A stretch of DNA of 64,000 bases from Gloeocapsopsis sp. IPPAS B-1203 (GTDB lineage: Bacteria > Cyanobacteriota > Cyanobacteriia > Cyanobacteriales > Chroococcidiopsidaceae), in contig NZ_PEIG01000010.1 of NCBI RefSeq assembly GCF_002749975.1, forward strand, positions 124,001 through 188,000. Direction: 5' to 3'. The stretch's first letter is position 1. The number at the start of each line of letters is the position of its first letter. Made by a program: the position numbers and the translations under genes. This document shows positions 1 through 9,385 of this stretch, one piece after another. The notes under the pieces are model-generated. The model was not told the origin of the DNA and ran no database searches. It saw only the letters and a list, made by a program, of their open reading frames with translations.

Positions 1-513
1 ATAGGGAAATCCTTGCACCATCAATTCTTCAAGAGTACTGACCAAATTGAGAACTTTAGCCCGCCCTATCCAAATCTGCTCTTTATCCTTTGACTCAGTG
101 GCTTGTCGCAAATCGTTGATACCAGCTTGCAGCTCATCAATGAGGGCTTCTGCCTGTGGCTGTTGCTCATCGGGAATGCTTTTGAGTAGTTCATCTTTCT
201 GTGAGTTAACGATGCGAGAAGCTTGAGAAACGTCTTTGGAAATAGCGCCCCAGCGTCGATTTGCTCGTAGTTGAGTAGCAATGTCTTCTAAGTCGGCTTG
301 CAAATCCCGAACAGCTTGATTATCAATCGGAAGCGAGTAACGCAGTAAAGCTTTACCATCAGTAATGGCATTTCCAGCTGGCAACGCCGCATTGCTGGGG
401 GAAGTCCACCAGACAACACTTGTTCCAAAAAACATCGCGACCAGCAATAGTACGGTGAGAATTTTTTTCCACCAGCAGTTCAAATTTGTCATGAGATAGC
501 TCAAATGCGGCAT
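1..513 (-). CDS. Thylakoid-type cyclophilin (peptidyl-prolyl isomerase, TLP38/CYP38-like), 3' part cut off by window edge
   Basis: Reading the minus strand from about 513 gives an open frame of about 171 codons that runs off the window at base 1. After a short basic start and one hydrophobic segment (signal or membrane anchor, LTVLLLVAMFFGTSVVW) comes a helical PsbQ-like region with the landmarks RYSLPIDNQAVRDLQ, ANRRWGAISKDV and RAKVLNLV, ending at VQGFPY. This is the N-terminal half of cyanobacterial cyclophilins related to plant CYP38/TLP38, which assist photosystem II assembly in the lumen; the isomerase domain would lie beyond the window. Two in-frame ATGs are possible (513 and 492); the second gives a more usual signal start. 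The 71-residue frame at 66..281 is a shadow of this gene. Family assignment is from memory of the N-terminal domain only. Confidence 0.75.
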   Translation of the reverse strand, partial: MPHLSYLMTNLNCWWKKILTVLLLVAMFFGTSVVWWTSPSNAALPAGNAITDGKALLRYSLPIDNQAVRDLQADLEDIATQLRANRRWGAISKDVSQASRIVNSQKDELLKSIPDEQQPQAEALIDELQAGINDLRQATESKDKEQIWIGRAKVLNLVSTLEELMVQGFPY

Positions 514-906
514 GGGTATAAGTTAGGCAATTAGGCTATTAAGGATGTGTTGCAACCTTTCACCCATTGCTTGTCTGCCTGATAGTTGCAATTGACTGGG
601 TATCAACTCATTCATAATCTTGCCATAGTGTAGTTCACTTCAGAATTCAAATTTTATAAAAGGGACGAGTGATTAGTTTTGAGTTTTGTTAGCGTAGCGG
701 TGCCTTAGCACGTTTTGAATTGTTCGCTTTCCAAAGGTGCCGGAGGCATTTATTAAAAAAATTTTCATAGCTCACCCCTCACCCCTCATAACTCCTAGCC
801 TCCCAGCTTTATTTTCCTCCATACTTTATTTAACCCCTTCTATAGCACCACGTTGTAGAGGTACAATGAAATGCCGATTGTCTTGCGCAAATATACACAT
901 TGCTTC
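514..906. other. Intergenic region between cyclophilin and efp
   Basis: About 390 bases without a gene, holding the divergent promoters of the cyclophilin gene and efp. A TACAAT at 862-867 is a plausible -10 box for efp. The middle carries low-complexity text typical of cyanobacterial spacers (a GCGTAGCGGTGCC-type stretch near 690 and repeated CACCCCTC near 775). No RNA or small gene recognised. Confidence 0.4.
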
Positions 907-1464
907 ATGATTTCTAGTAATGATTTTCGACCTGGTGTCACGATTGTGTTAGATGGGTCTGTTTGGCGAGTAGTGGAATTTCTTCACGTCAAACCAGGAA
1001 AAGGATCTGCCTTTGTCCGAACCAAGCTAAAGAATGTTCAAAGTGGCAGCGTTGTAGAGCGAACCTTCCGTGCTGGGGAAACAGTACCCCAAGCCAATTT
1101 AGAAAAAAGCACGATGCAGCATACCTATAAAGACGGTGATGAATTCGTTTTTATGGATATGGAAACATATGAAGAAAGCAGATTAAGTGCTAATCAAATT
1201 GGCGATCGCGTCAAGTACATAAAAGATGGCATGGAAGTCAATGTCGTTCGTTGGGGCGATCAGGTACTTGAAGTAGAATTACCTAATTCTGTCACTTTAG
1301 AAATTGTCCAAACTGATCCAGGAGTACGGGGAGACACTGCTACTGGCGGTACTAAACCAGCAACACTAGAAACAGGTGCAACGGTGATGGTGCCTTTGTT
1401 TATCTCTCAAGGCGAACGCATCCGAATTGATACGCGTAACGATACTTATTTAGGTCGGGAATAA
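907..1464 (+). CDS. efp: Translation elongation factor P
   Basis: EF-P binds between the P and E sites of the ribosome and relieves stalling at polyproline stretches. The 185-residue product has the family's three-barrel layout: an N-terminal KOW-like domain with the conserved loop [10 protein letters not shown], then two OB domains ending in [17 protein letters not shown]. Lys32 at the tip of the loop is the position that carries the modification (or interacts directly) in the family. A longer frame exists from 871, but the extra 12 residues do not belong to the family and ATG 907 gives the standard start [10 protein letters not shown]. accB follows 65 bases downstream on the same strand, the efp-accB order seen in many cyanobacteria and other bacteria, so the two are probably cotranscribed. 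Confidence 0.97.
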   Translation: MISSNDFRPGVTIVLDGSVWRVVEFLHVKPGKGSAFVRTKLKNVQSGSVVERTFRAGETVPQANLEKSTMQHTYKDGDEFVFMDMETYEESRLSANQIGDRVKYIKDGMEVNVVRWGDQVLEVELPNSVTLEIVQTDPGVRGDTATGGTKPATLETGATVMVPLFISQGERIRIDTRNDTYLGRE

Positions 1465-1529
1465 ACAACGAGCAACACGTACTGCTCGCAGCGAATAGCT
1501 TAAAGCTCGTAAATGGGGTCAGATACACT

Positions 1530-2072
1530 GTGCCACTTGATTTTAATGAACTCCGGCAACTTCTGCTAACAATCGCTCAAACAGATATTGCGGAACTAAC
1601 TCTCAAAAGCGACGATTTTGAACTAACGGTACGTAAGGCTGTTGGTATGAGCAATGCATCACTGCTTGGTGCAATACCAAGTGGCGTAGTAGGTTTAGAA
1701 TCAACGCCGACTACGCCGCCAACATCTACCACGGCAGTCAATGGATTAGATACTCCATCACGAGGGGCAGAAACTACCTCAAGTGGATTTGTGGCTGGAC
1801 AAGCTTCTACACCTGCAGCAAAGGATCAGAAATTAGTTGAAGTGGTGTCTCCAATGGTGGGAACATTTTATCGTTCTCCTGCTCCTGGTGAACCTTCATT
1901 TGTGGAAGTTGGCGATCGCGTTAGAAGTGGTCAAACTGTCTGCATTATTGAGGCAATGAAGCTTATGAATGAAATTGAAACTGAAGTTTCTGGACAAGTA
2001 GTAGAAATCTTAGTGCAAAATGGCGAGCCGGTTGAATACGGACAGCCTTTACTGCGTCTCAACCCAGATTAA
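1530..2072 (+). CDS. accB: Acetyl-CoA carboxylase biotin carboxyl carrier protein
   Basis: BCCP carries the carboxybiotin arm between biotin carboxylase and carboxyltransferase in the first step of fatty-acid synthesis. The product has 180 residues: an N-terminal segment ([11 protein letters not shown]) that contacts the partner subunits, a Thr/Ser/Pro-rich linker at about 45-95, and a C-terminal biotinyl domain at about 100-178 with [15 protein letters not shown] and the biotinylation motif [10 protein letters not shown] (Lys144). The start is GTG at 1530; no in-frame ATG gives the conserved N-terminus. It lies directly behind efp and is probably in the same transcript. Confidence 0.97.
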   Translation: MPLDFNELRQLLLTIAQTDIAELTLKSDDFELTVRKAVGMSNASLLGAIPSGVVGLESTPTTPPTSTTAVNGLDTPSRGAETTSSGFVAGQASTPAAKDQKLVEVVSPMVGTFYRSPAPGEPSFVEVGDRVRSGQTVCIIEAMKLMNEIETEVSGQVVEILVQNGEPVEYGQPLLRLNPD

Positions 2073-2138
2073 TTGGGCGCTCTATTGCTAATTGAGTGAT
2101 TATTGCTAAAATTTAGCAGTTCCTTCAGGTTAATTTTG

Positions 2139-2486
2139 ATGAAGTCAGCGAAGCCTGTGCCGCCAGAAGTTGTGCAACAAGTAGCTGATTACTTCAGCCT
2201 TCTCAGTGAACCGATGCGCCTGCGTCTACTGCATTTGCTGAGTGACGGTGAAAAATGCGTGCAAGAATTGGTAGAAGCAACACAAACAAGTCAAGCCAAT
2301 GTTTCTAAACATTTAAAAATTATGTGGCAAGCTGGAATCCTCAGCCGCCGTAGTTGTGGAACCTCTGCTTATTACCGAGTAGAAGACGATACAATCTTTG
2401 AATTGTGCAATGTAGTCTACAATCGCCTTGCCACTCGCATTCAACAACAAGCTAATTCATTTCAAGTGTTAAACCGCAATCGGTAG
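2139..2486 (+). CDS. ArsR/SmtB-family winged-helix repressor
   Basis: A 115-residue winged-helix protein. The core runs from about residue 10 to 95 with SEPMRLRLLHLLSDGEKCV, the recognition helix QTSQANVSKHLKIM and the wing SRRSCGTSAYYRVED, the ArsR pattern. The protein has single cysteines in helix 3 (EKCV) and near the wing, but no full metal-binding ELCVC motif, so metal sensing cannot be claimed. A longer frame starts with TTG at 2103; ATG 2139 gives the usual length and is preferred. It follows accB by 66 bases on the same strand. The target is unknown; such regulators often act on their own promoter or a neighbour. Confidence 0.85.
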   Translation: MKSAKPVPPEVVQQVADYFSLLSEPMRLRLLHLLSDGEKCVQELVEATQTSQANVSKHLKIMWQAGILSRRSCGTSAYYRVEDDTIFELCNVVYNRLATRIQQQANSFQVLNRNR

Positions 2487-2716
2487 TAGTTGGCAATAGA
2501 ACAATTATTTGCCAGATGTACTAAGTATTTCTTTGAAAATCTTTACAAATTAAGCTTTTGCATTGAAAAGCCTCATACTAGTTCGCAATAGTTGAGGGAG
2601 TTAGTCACCTGATTAGTATTATAAATTTAAATTTAGATGTGGGGTAGCCATCTTGCCTGCCCACGCTTGCTAGCAGCTATCCCAGAATTAATTCAGTTGA
2701 CTTACTTGAGTGTAAT

Positions 2717-3325
2717 TTAGAGTTGAAAATTCTCTTTGAAGCTTTGTCTAGTAAGAGGTTGATTTAACATGACGCCTTCACCACCCAGATACTCTAATTT
2801 TTGACCTTCTACGTCGATCCACACTTGAGCATTCGGATCTATGGTTGTTGCGGTGTAAACGACTTGCGCTAGGCGACCGCTCATAGAAGCGCTACCACCG
2901 CCACTTGTAAACTCTGAAGACAAATCGACGTGTACCCCATCGTTTTGAACTCTAACGTTACGTAGCTTGGTTCCTTGGGGAATTGTGCTACTAACAGAAT
3001 TGTTTGTTGGTCCTGCCAAGAGTTGTTCAAATGCGGTCTGGACTACTACATTAGGCTCATCACTATTAACGGTAAATGCACTTGGCACAACTTCTAGACT
3101 TGTTCCTGTGTCTCTCAACCAATAAACTTGTGCAGTTTGATTGATACCAGGCTGAACAGATGGATTTGTTGCTGGTGAGTTGGGTGTTGTAATCGCCTGC
3201 TGTGAATTGGGAGTTTGCGCTGAACGAAACGCCCACCAAGCGCCAGTTCCGCCTGCTGCTAAAACGCCGATTATGACACTAGCAATTACACCAGTAGGAA
3301 CACGTTTAGCTCTTTCTTGTGTCAT
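2717..3325 (-). CDS. GerMN-domain protein with N-terminal membrane anchor
   Basis: A 202-residue protein. A basic N-terminus is followed by one membrane segment at about 12-33 (GVIASVIIGVLAAGGTGAWW), a Pro/Asn/Thr-rich linker to about residue 65, and then a GerMN (sporulation/spore-germination fold) domain at about 68-190 with VYWLRDTG, AFEQLLAGP, VHVDLSSEF and AQVVYTA. In cyanobacteria this family is a periplasmic or thylakoid-facing domain of unknown role; elsewhere it is found in envelope and spore lipoproteins. It is tandem with the DUF2993 gene upstream (gap 107 bases), also an envelope-type protein. Function not established. Confidence 0.85.
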   Translation of the reverse strand: MTQERAKRVPTGVIASVIIGVLAAGGTGAWWAFRSAQTPNSQQAITTPNSPATNPSVQPGINQTAQVYWLRDTGTSLEVVPSAFTVNSDEPNVVVQTAFEQLLAGPTNNSVSSTIPQGTKLRNVRVQNDGVHVDLSSEFTSGGGSASMSGRLAQVVYTATTIDPNAQVWIDVEGQKLEYLGGEGVMLNQPLTRQSFKENFQL

Positions 3326-3432
3326 GGGGAAAACCCTCCAGAAAATTAGGATAGTTGTGGTGTAAGGAGAACAACGAACAATTCAAATTCAAAGTGGATG
3401 GTATGGGGTCAAGGATGAACACTGTGACTGCA

Positions 3433-4227
3433 TTAAAGCTGTAGCTGTTTCAATAAACGAGAAGATGTTTCTAGGTGGAGAAAAGCCGCAATTTCTAATT
3501 TTTGCGGACTTATATTCAATTGTAAAATTCTGGCTTGGATTCCGGCACTTTGTAAACTGCGCAGATCGAACTGCTGCGAAAAATTTGTAGCGATCGCATT
3601 TAAGATTGGTTCAGGGACTTGCTCTTCATTCACCAATATCGTAGGCGCAATCAGTTGAAGCTGTCTTCCAGAGACGATACCCAGCCCTGACTCTACAGTA
3701 ATTCGTAATGGTTCGACGCTATCTTGTGTGAGTTCTACATAAAAACGTAACCGCTGGTTTGCTAAGAATTGTATCTTGGGCTGTGAAAAGTTAAATTGTT
3801 GTCTTTGTCCCGTGCGTCTCCCTATTTTGCCAACGGTCACGTTTAGTAATCGACTTGTCAAAACATCAGATTGTAATGCTTGGTTAACATCTTGCTCTGT
3901 TAACACTACTCGCACCCCAGCTTGCAAAGGTTGCTGTAGTTCGATTCTATTTAAACTATCAGTATCAAAATCAACTTTGTCTGTTTCTACTTCTAAAACA
4001 GCAATCGTCATGTTTTGTTTTAGCTGGAGTGAACGCCCAGCAATTCTGACTCGTTGTACTTTACCTTGGAGCAACTGGTGTGTAGGAACGTTGTCAACTC
4101 GGACTCGCAGTTGTTCTACCTGTTGAAATTGAGAACGAATGATATTTTCAGCAATACGCTCGACGACACCTCCTACAGGTGACAGTAACCCCAGTAACCC
4201 AGATAGAAGAATCGTTAGCAGTTCCAT
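3433..4227 (-). CDS. DUF2993 (LmeA-type) phospholipid-binding-like protein
   Basis: A 264-residue protein with a hydrophobic N-terminus (LLTILLSGLLGLLSPVGGVVERIAE), followed by a long beta-rich body with motifs VDNVPTHQLLQGKVQRV, VLTEQDVNQAL and PTILVNEEQVPEPI. This is the DUF2993 pattern; the actinobacterial relative LmeA binds phospholipid and acts in envelope glycolipid maturation, and cyanobacterial members are uncharacterised. ATG 4227 gives the complete hydrophobic leader. Same strand as the GerMN gene downstream. The 116-residue plus-strand frame inside it is a shadow. Confidence 0.8.
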   Translation of the reverse strand: MELLTILLSGLLGLLSPVGGVVERIAENIIRSQFQQVEQLRVRVDNVPTHQLLQGKVQRVRIAGRSLQLKQNMTIAVLEVETDKVDFDTDSLNRIELQQPLQAGVRVVLTEQDVNQALQSDVLTSRLLNVTVGKIGRRTGQRQQFNFSQPKIQFLANQRLRFYVELTQDSVEPLRITVESGLGIVSGRQLQLIAPTILVNEEQVPEPILNAIATNFSQQFDLRSLQSAGIQARILQLNISPQKLEIAAFLHLETSSRLLKQLQL

Positions 4228-4486
4228 AACAGGAGTAGTTTCCTGGACTCAACTTATGCATGACACTCTTTGTCGTGACATAGGCATTGCTCACCTTACA
4301 TCAAATTGAGTCAATTGGGTAGTGATACTAATTCTCCAAATTTTGGCAACAGATTAAAAAGCCAAAATCAAAAACTTGTCTAACTTCAATTACAATTTAG
4401 GAAATAGCATGAATGGTGAAATCTTTAATAAAAGTTGAACTGCACCGCGTGCTTGTTCAATTTGTTCAAAGTTTAGCTAAGTTTAA

Positions 4487-6304
4487 CTAACTGCTTGCTT
4501 CCTGAACTGCATCATTAATCCACTGCTGGAGCGTTGAGACAACTGCATCAATGGCAATTTCTTGTGAATTGCGGCTTTTGCGTTCGACAACTTCCACTTT
4601 GCTTTGTTCAAGCGATCGCCCTGTAACAATGCGGTAAGGAATACCGACAAGATCGGCATCTTTAAACTTGACTCCGGCGCGTTCGTTGCGATCGTCAAGC
4701 AGCGTTTCGATGCCTGCGTTGTTTAATTGTTGATACAATTTTTCGGCAACTTCTACTTGTTGTGCATTGTTGATATTAGGAATAGTCACAATTGCGTGAT
4801 AAGGAGCGATCGCCACAGGCCAAATAATACCGTCTTTGTCGTAAGATTGCTCAACAGCAGCTTGGGCAAGCCGTGAAACTCCTACACCGTAGCAACCCAT
4901 TACTAAAGGAACTTCTTCGCCTTGTTCGTTTGTATAAGTAGCCCCCATCGCTACTGAGTATTTTGTCCCTAATTGAAAAATATGTCCAATTTCAATACCT
5001 CTCGCGCTTTGTAGCGTTTGTTCGGGGTTATGAATCGCGCGATCGCCGATTCTAGCTTTACGAACATCGACAATATTCTCTGGTAATTTAAACTGCTGCT
5101 GCCAATTTGCCCCAACGACGTGATATCCTGATTCGTTGGCTCCGGTAGCAAAATTTTGTAAATCTACCGCAGTTTTATCAACTAATCGCAGAAACTTTGG
5201 ATGTACCTGTTTTTCAGCACGGATGTAATCATCTGCAATATCTGGAGCAATATATCCTAGCGGTAAAGGTTTCGCTGCCCATTTTTGTTGCGCTGTTGCA
5301 TCTGGTATTGTTAAAGCGATCGCGGTTTTTCCGCCGTACTGCGGTGCTAGGCGGGTTATCTCATTTTGCAACTTCACTTCATTAACATCTTGATCGCCTC
5401 GAATACTGACTATTACAAGTAGTGTCAAACCATGATCAAACACAACTTGATATAAAACATTTTTGACGACTTGTGTAGGAGAACATCCCACAAAGTTACA
5501 CATTGTTTCAATCGTTGGTGTTCCTGGTGTTTCGCGTTTTTCGTAAGTTGTAAACGGTGAACTTTGAGCATCCGGTGGTAATGAAACAGCTTTTTCTACG
5601 TTAGCGGCGTACTTTCCATCTTCTGTATAAAGAACCTCATCTTCACCTGCTTCTGCTAAAACCATAAATTCTTGCGAAGCAGAACCACCAATTGCGCCAG
5701 AATCTGCTTCCACCGCCCGAAAAGCTAACCCACTCCGCCGCAGAATATTGCTATAAGCGCGGTGCATATCGTAATAAGTTTGTCGCAATTCTTCTTCATT
5801 GGCGTTGAAAGAATAGGCATCTTTCATAATAAATTCGCGTCCGCGCATCAAGCCAAAACGGGGACGAATTTCATCGCGAAACTTAGTTTGAATTTGATAA
5901 AGCGTCTGCGGTAACTGGCGATATGAGCGAATCATATCGCGAGCGATATGTGTAATAACTTCTTCATGTGTTGGTCCTAAACCTAGTTCGCGCTCTTGTC
6001 GATCTTTAAGCGCAAACATGATACCCTCAGCTTGCGTGTAAGTATCCCAACGTCCAGATTCGCGCCACAATTCCGCAGGTTGTACTTGTGGTAATAGACA
6101 TTCTTGTGCGCCGATCGCATTCATTTCTTCGCGCACGATTTGGGAAACTTTTTGCAGTACTCGCCACATTAAAGGTAAATAAGCGTAGATACCGCTACCG
6201 ATGCGACGAATATAACCTGCACGCAGTAAAAGTTTATGGCTAGGAATTTCCGCTTCAGCTGGATCTTCCCGTAATGTAACAAAAAGCATCTGAGACAGTC
6301 GCAT
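4487..6304 (-). CDS. proS: Prolyl-tRNA synthetase (bacterial type, with editing domain)
   Basis: Charges tRNA-Pro with proline in the cytoplasm. The 605-residue length and order fit the bacterial ProS: class II catalytic core with motif 1 near residues 30-70, motif 2 [25 protein letters not shown] at about 142-166, an inserted YbaK-like editing domain at about 225-385 that removes misacylated alanine, motif 3 [12 protein letters not shown] at about 445, and the anticodon-binding domain to residue 575. Starts at ATG 6304. Spacing on both sides suggests it is monocistronic. Smaller frames within it are shadows. Confidence 0.97.
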   Translation of the reverse strand: MRLSQMLFVTLREDPAEAEIPSHKLLLRAGYIRRIGSGIYAYLPLMWRVLQKVSQIVREEMNAIGAQECLLPQVQPAELWRESGRWDTYTQAEGIMFALKDRQERELGLGPTHEEVITHIARDMIRSYRQLPQTLYQIQTKFRDEIRPRFGLMRGREFIMKDAYSFNANEEELRQTYYDMHRAYSNILRRSGLAFRAVEADSGAIGGSASQEFMVLAEAGEDEVLYTEDGKYAANVEKAVSLPPDAQSSPFTTYEKRETPGTPTIETMCNFVGCSPTQVVKNVLYQVVFDHGLTLLVIVSIRGDQDVNEVKLQNEITRLAPQYGGKTAIALTIPDATAQQKWAAKPLPLGYIAPDIADDYIRAEKQVHPKFLRLVDKTAVDLQNFATGANESGYHVVGANWQQQFKLPENIVDVRKARIGDRAIHNPEQTLQSARGIEIGHIFQLGTKYSVAMGATYTNEQGEEVPLVMGCYGVGVSRLAQAAVEQSYDKDGIIWPVAIAPYHAIVTIPNINNAQQVEVAEKLYQQLNNAGIETLLDDRNERAGVKFKDADLVGIPYRIVTGRSLEQSKVEVVERKSRNSQEIAIDAVVSTLQQWINDAVQEASS

Positions 6305-6436
6305 CGCTTGTTCCCTTCATTGTGACCAGATATGCGTCGATCTCAGTCTAAAACATCATGAGCGTTACATGAGTTTTGAGTTAACTTCATTGACACAAAT
6401 AACTGAGGGCTTGAAATATTTATTGCTCGTGTGTTT

Positions 6437-7840
6437 TTATAGATCAGGTGGTAGGCGATCGCATTGATTGTAACCAACATCACAAAAAGCAGTTAGCCGA
6501 TGAAAACGCCACACAAAAATTACTCCAGCGAGTGCAACTCCAATTGATTGTCCTGTCCACAATCCAACACCTCCCAACCCTAAGGGAAACCCTAGTAAAT
6601 AACCACTGGTTAATCCCACACCCCAAAATGCTAATCCACTCAATAGCATTGGGATACGAGTATCTTGCAGTCCATATAATGCACCCATAGCAACCCGTTG
6701 TACGCCATCCAAAAGTTGAGCCACGGCTGAAATGATCAGCATGGGTACGGCTAAAGTTAGCACGTTAACATTTGCTGGATTATCAATATCCAAATAAATC
6801 CCAATCACTTGCTGACGATATATCACTAATGCGATCGCTGTCACAATCATGAATATTGCCGCAACAGTAATACTGACATATCCTGCTCGTCGCGCACTTT
6901 TAAAGTCTTGTTGCCCCAACCACTGACCAACACGCGCAGTAACAGCATAAGACATTCCTAATGGAACCATGAAAATTAAGTACATCGTTTGGTAAACCGT
7001 TTGATGTGCTGCTAATACTTCAGTTCCCAAAATGCCCATCAAAAATGTGACAACCGCAAATAACCCGTACTCTAAGGCAATCGTGACTGCGATCGCAGTT
7101 CCAATTTCTATTAATCGCTTTAAGATTTGTGGTTTCAGGCGATGTAGCTTTCGTAAGAACTGGTACTCTTTTAGTTGCGGGTGATTGAGGGTATATACCA
7201 AGAACATCAGAAACATCAACCAAAAACTCAATCCACTTGCCAACCCCAAGCCTGCCAACTCCATGCGGGGAAAACCAAACTTCCCAAATCCCAGAATGTA
7301 ATTGCCTATTATGTTGAATAGCGTTCCGATAATAACAATTACTGTCACTATTTGAGCTTGAGAAAGTGCTGAAACATATCCTCTAAGCATCGCAAAGCCT
7401 AAAGCCGGAAAAAATCCCCACAGGATGAAATCGAAATATTGCACTGTAAGTGTAACAATTGCTACCCGTTGTCCAAGTAAGAGCATGACAGTATCTAACT
7501 GTGCGATCGCAAACATCATGGGGATACTGAGAAACAGCGATAACCAGAGTCCTTGACGTGCGATTTGCGTGATTTGCGTTTTTCGATCTGATCCGTAAGC
7601 TTCAGCAACAAGAGGACTTACTGCCATAACAATACCACTTGTTGTATTGAGCAAAAGCTGGAAAGTTGTCGATGCTAAGCCACCTGCTGCCAAGCTTTCT
7701 GCTCCTAAATGCCCCATCATGATGGTATCTACAAAACCAACAGAGGCGATCGCTACTTGAGCACTAGCTAACGGAACGGCGAGTTTGAGAAATTCTCGGA
7801 TTTCTATTGTCACATTCGATTTCCACACTTGACTATCCAT
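6437..7840 (-). CDS. MATE-family multidrug/cation exporter
   Basis: An integral membrane antiporter of about 467 residues with twelve predicted transmembrane segments in two homologous halves; the first half opens with the family signature LAVPLASAQVAIASVGFVDTIMMGHLG and SPLVAEAYGS. MATE proteins use Na+ or H+ gradients to export cationic drugs or metabolites. The open frame extends to a GTG at 7861; ATG 7840 is preferred because it is the first ATG and leaves a normal short cytoplasmic N-terminus, but the GTG cannot be excluded. It is divergent from the AraC-type gene at 8011 across about 170 bases, which makes it a natural candidate target of that regulator. Confidence 0.9.
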   Translation of the reverse strand: MDSQVWKSNVTIEIREFLKLAVPLASAQVAIASVGFVDTIMMGHLGAESLAAGGLASTTFQLLLNTTSGIVMAVSPLVAEAYGSDRKTQITQIARQGLWLSLFLSIPMMFAIAQLDTVMLLLGQRVAIVTLTVQYFDFILWGFFPALGFAMLRGYVSALSQAQIVTVIVIIGTLFNIIGNYILGFGKFGFPRMELAGLGLASGLSFWLMFLMFLVYTLNHPQLKEYQFLRKLHRLKPQILKRLIEIGTAIAVTIALEYGLFAVVTFLMGILGTEVLAAHQTVYQTMYLIFMVPLGMSYAVTARVGQWLGQQDFKSARRAGYVSITVAAIFMIVTAIALVIYRQQVIGIYLDIDNPANVNVLTLAVPMLIISAVAQLLDGVQRVAMGALYGLQDTRIPMLLSGLAFWGVGLTSGYLLGFPLGLGGVGLWTGQSIGVALAGVIFVWRFHRLTAFCDVGYNQCDRLPPDL

Positions 7841-8010
7841 TGCTGTGTCTCTTTGCGTCACGCTGGTTCACGGCTTAAATTTAAGAAAAATTAATTGTTC
7901 TGAACTACTCAAACCTTGCGTAACTATTAGATTCTTGCGGTAATTTTTGCATCTCAAGCAGTTGTCACTCTAAAATTTTCTTAACTCAAGTGTGTAGAGT
8001 GGGTTCTTTA

Positions 8011-8892
8011 ATGCAACCATCCGTGACAAATCCACAAAAAAACGGGCTACAGCCTCCAATTTATTCGAGTAGAGCGTATGGTTGGCAGAATATTTTGGTT
8101 GAAGAGTTTCACCAACCTCCAGGCGAAGAGAGCTATCAAAGTTTAACCGAACATACGCTTTGTATATCAATGAATTGTCGTCCGTCGCGTTTATCGCAAG
8201 CAATTGGCGATCGCCGTTATACTAGTCTCTGCATTAAAGGAGATATTGCGATCGCTCCTGCTGGATCTTTACTTGTGTATCAATGGAACGAGGAAGATCG
8301 TTACTTACGAATTCGACTCAAGGCTGAGTTCCTGCAACAAGTTGCACAAACTACGTTCGACAAACAGGTAAAAATCTTGTCAGAATTCCGAGTTCGCAAT
8401 CCACAAATTGAACAAATTGGGATGATGCTTCTGAGTGAACTGCGCACTGGAGGGATAGCAGGACTTTACGTCGAATCGCTAACGAATGTATTAAGCGTGC
8501 ATTTGCTCAGAAATTATGCAGCAAGACAACCACATATTGCGGTTTGCGATTGGATGAGCAATTCTATCAAGCATTTAAGCGATCGCCAGCTTTTTCAAGT
8601 CACAGATTACATCAGCGATCGTTTAGCAGACAATATTCAACTATCTGATTTAGCTGAGTTATTAGGACTTAGCCAGTTTCATTTTAGTCGGTGCTTTAAG
8701 CAATCAACAGGAGTGTCACCCTATCAATACGTCCTTCAGCAACGTATAGAACACGCCAAGCACTTACTCAAAACTACAGACTTACCAATTATGCAGATTG
8801 CTTTGAGATGCGGCTTTAGTAGCCATAGCCATTTAGGAAAATGGTTTCGACAGTATGTAGGAGTCTCTCCCAAAACCTTCCGAATAAGCTAG
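8011..8892 (+). CDS. AraC-family transcriptional regulator
   Basis: A 293-residue protein. The N-terminal about 190 residues form the variable effector/dimerisation part. The last 100 residues hold the two helix-turn-helix motifs of AraC/XylS proteins: LSDLAELLGLSQFHFSRCFKQSTGVSPYQYV, then MQIALRCGFSSHSHLGKWFRQYVGVSPKTFR. The frame extends to GTG 7990, but ATG 8011 is chosen as the first conventional start. The gene is divergent from the MATE exporter and convergent with the HxlR gene, with only 8 bases between the stops. The ligand is unknown; regulation of the exporter is inferred from position only. Confidence 0.9.
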   Translation: MQPSVTNPQKNGLQPPIYSSRAYGWQNILVEEFHQPPGEESYQSLTEHTLCISMNCRPSRLSQAIGDRRYTSLCIKGDIAIAPAGSLLVYQWNEEDRYLRIRLKAEFLQQVAQTTFDKQVKILSEFRVRNPQIEQIGMMLLSELRTGGIAGLYVESLTNVLSVHLLRNYAARQPHIAVCDWMSNSIKHLSDRQLFQVTDYISDRLADNIQLSDLAELLGLSQFHFSRCFKQSTGVSPYQYVLQQRIEHAKHLLKTTDLPIMQIALRCGFSSHSHLGKWFRQYVGVSPKTFRIS

Positions 8893-8900
8893 GTTGAGCT

Positions 8901-9272
8901 TTAATTAAGCTTAGCACCAGTATCTAATTCACGCTGTAATTCGGCAACTGCGTCCAAAATATTGACAAAGCGTTGTCCGAAGTTGGTTAACTTGTAGTGA
9001 ACGCGCGGCGGTACTTCTGGATAAGAAATCTTTTCTAAAATACCAAAGCTGACCATTTTGTTCAGGCAATCATTCTGTACCTTGGTTGTGAGTCCATCAA
9101 GAGAGCGTGTGATGGCTCCAGGACGATCTATTCCTTGATGAATCAAGGTCAAGATGCGGATTGACCACTTACAGCCAATAATATACTCTACCATCGCTGC
9201 TACTGAAGCCGTTTTCCCAAATTGAGCTTTAGCCATCGCAGACAATCCAAGTTTCCCTATGTCTTGCCTCAA
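8901..9272 (-). CDS. HxlR-family winged-helix regulator
   Basis: A 123-residue protein matching the HxlR/DUF24 winged helix: GCKWSIRILTLIHQG, a recognition region ITRSLDGLTTKVQNDCLNKM, and a wing PPRVHYKLTNFGQRF. The family usually starts close to the CxxxxxxIGGKW region, so Met13 (ATG at 9236) is also a possible start; the upstream ATG 9272 lies only 2 bases from a 16-base inverted repeat that looks like the operator, which somewhat favours the inner start. Some members sense quinones, aldehydes or disulphide stress by cysteine chemistry; here Cys residues occur in GCKW and NDC. It is divergent from the SDR gene, the usual arrangement of an HxlR repressor and its target. Confidence 0.88.
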   Translation of the reverse strand: MRQDIGKLGLSAMAKAQFGKTASVAAMVEYIIGCKWSIRILTLIHQGIDRPGAITRSLDGLTTKVQNDCLNKMVSFGILEKISYPEVPPRVHYKLTNFGQRFVNILDAVAELQRELDTGAKLN

Positions 9273-9274
9273 TT

Positions 9275-9290
9275 GTTACTGAAAAGTAAC
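9275..9290. promoter_or_regulatory. Candidate operator between HxlR regulator and SDR gene
   Basis: GTTACT-GAAA-AGTAAC is a perfect 6-base inverted repeat with a 4-base spacer, located in the divergent spacer. A second short palindrome, AAGTACTT, follows at 9303-9310 and shares the AGTA/TACT core. Repeated sites of this kind in an HxlR-oxidoreductase divergent promoter are what an autoregulated repressor would use. Binding is inferred from position and symmetry. Confidence 0.5.
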
Positions 9291-9385
9291 TACTTCACCA
9301 GAAAGTACTTACTTCCCTGCTCTGTTTGAGTTGCTTAATATGCTTGCATAGTTGCATTCACTTAACAATCTTAGGTAAGCTACCC

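Noticed and set aside
66-281. 71-residue minus-strand frame near the left edge
   Set aside because: It lies out of frame inside the truncated cyclophilin gene, whose frame continues unbroken over the whole stretch and has family features.
862-906. Alternative efp start at 871
   Set aside because: The added 12 residues are unlike the EF-P family, and the ATG at 907 gives the standard N-terminus.
4483-4698. 71-residue minus-strand frame at the end of proS
   Set aside because: Shadow in another frame of the proS C-terminus.
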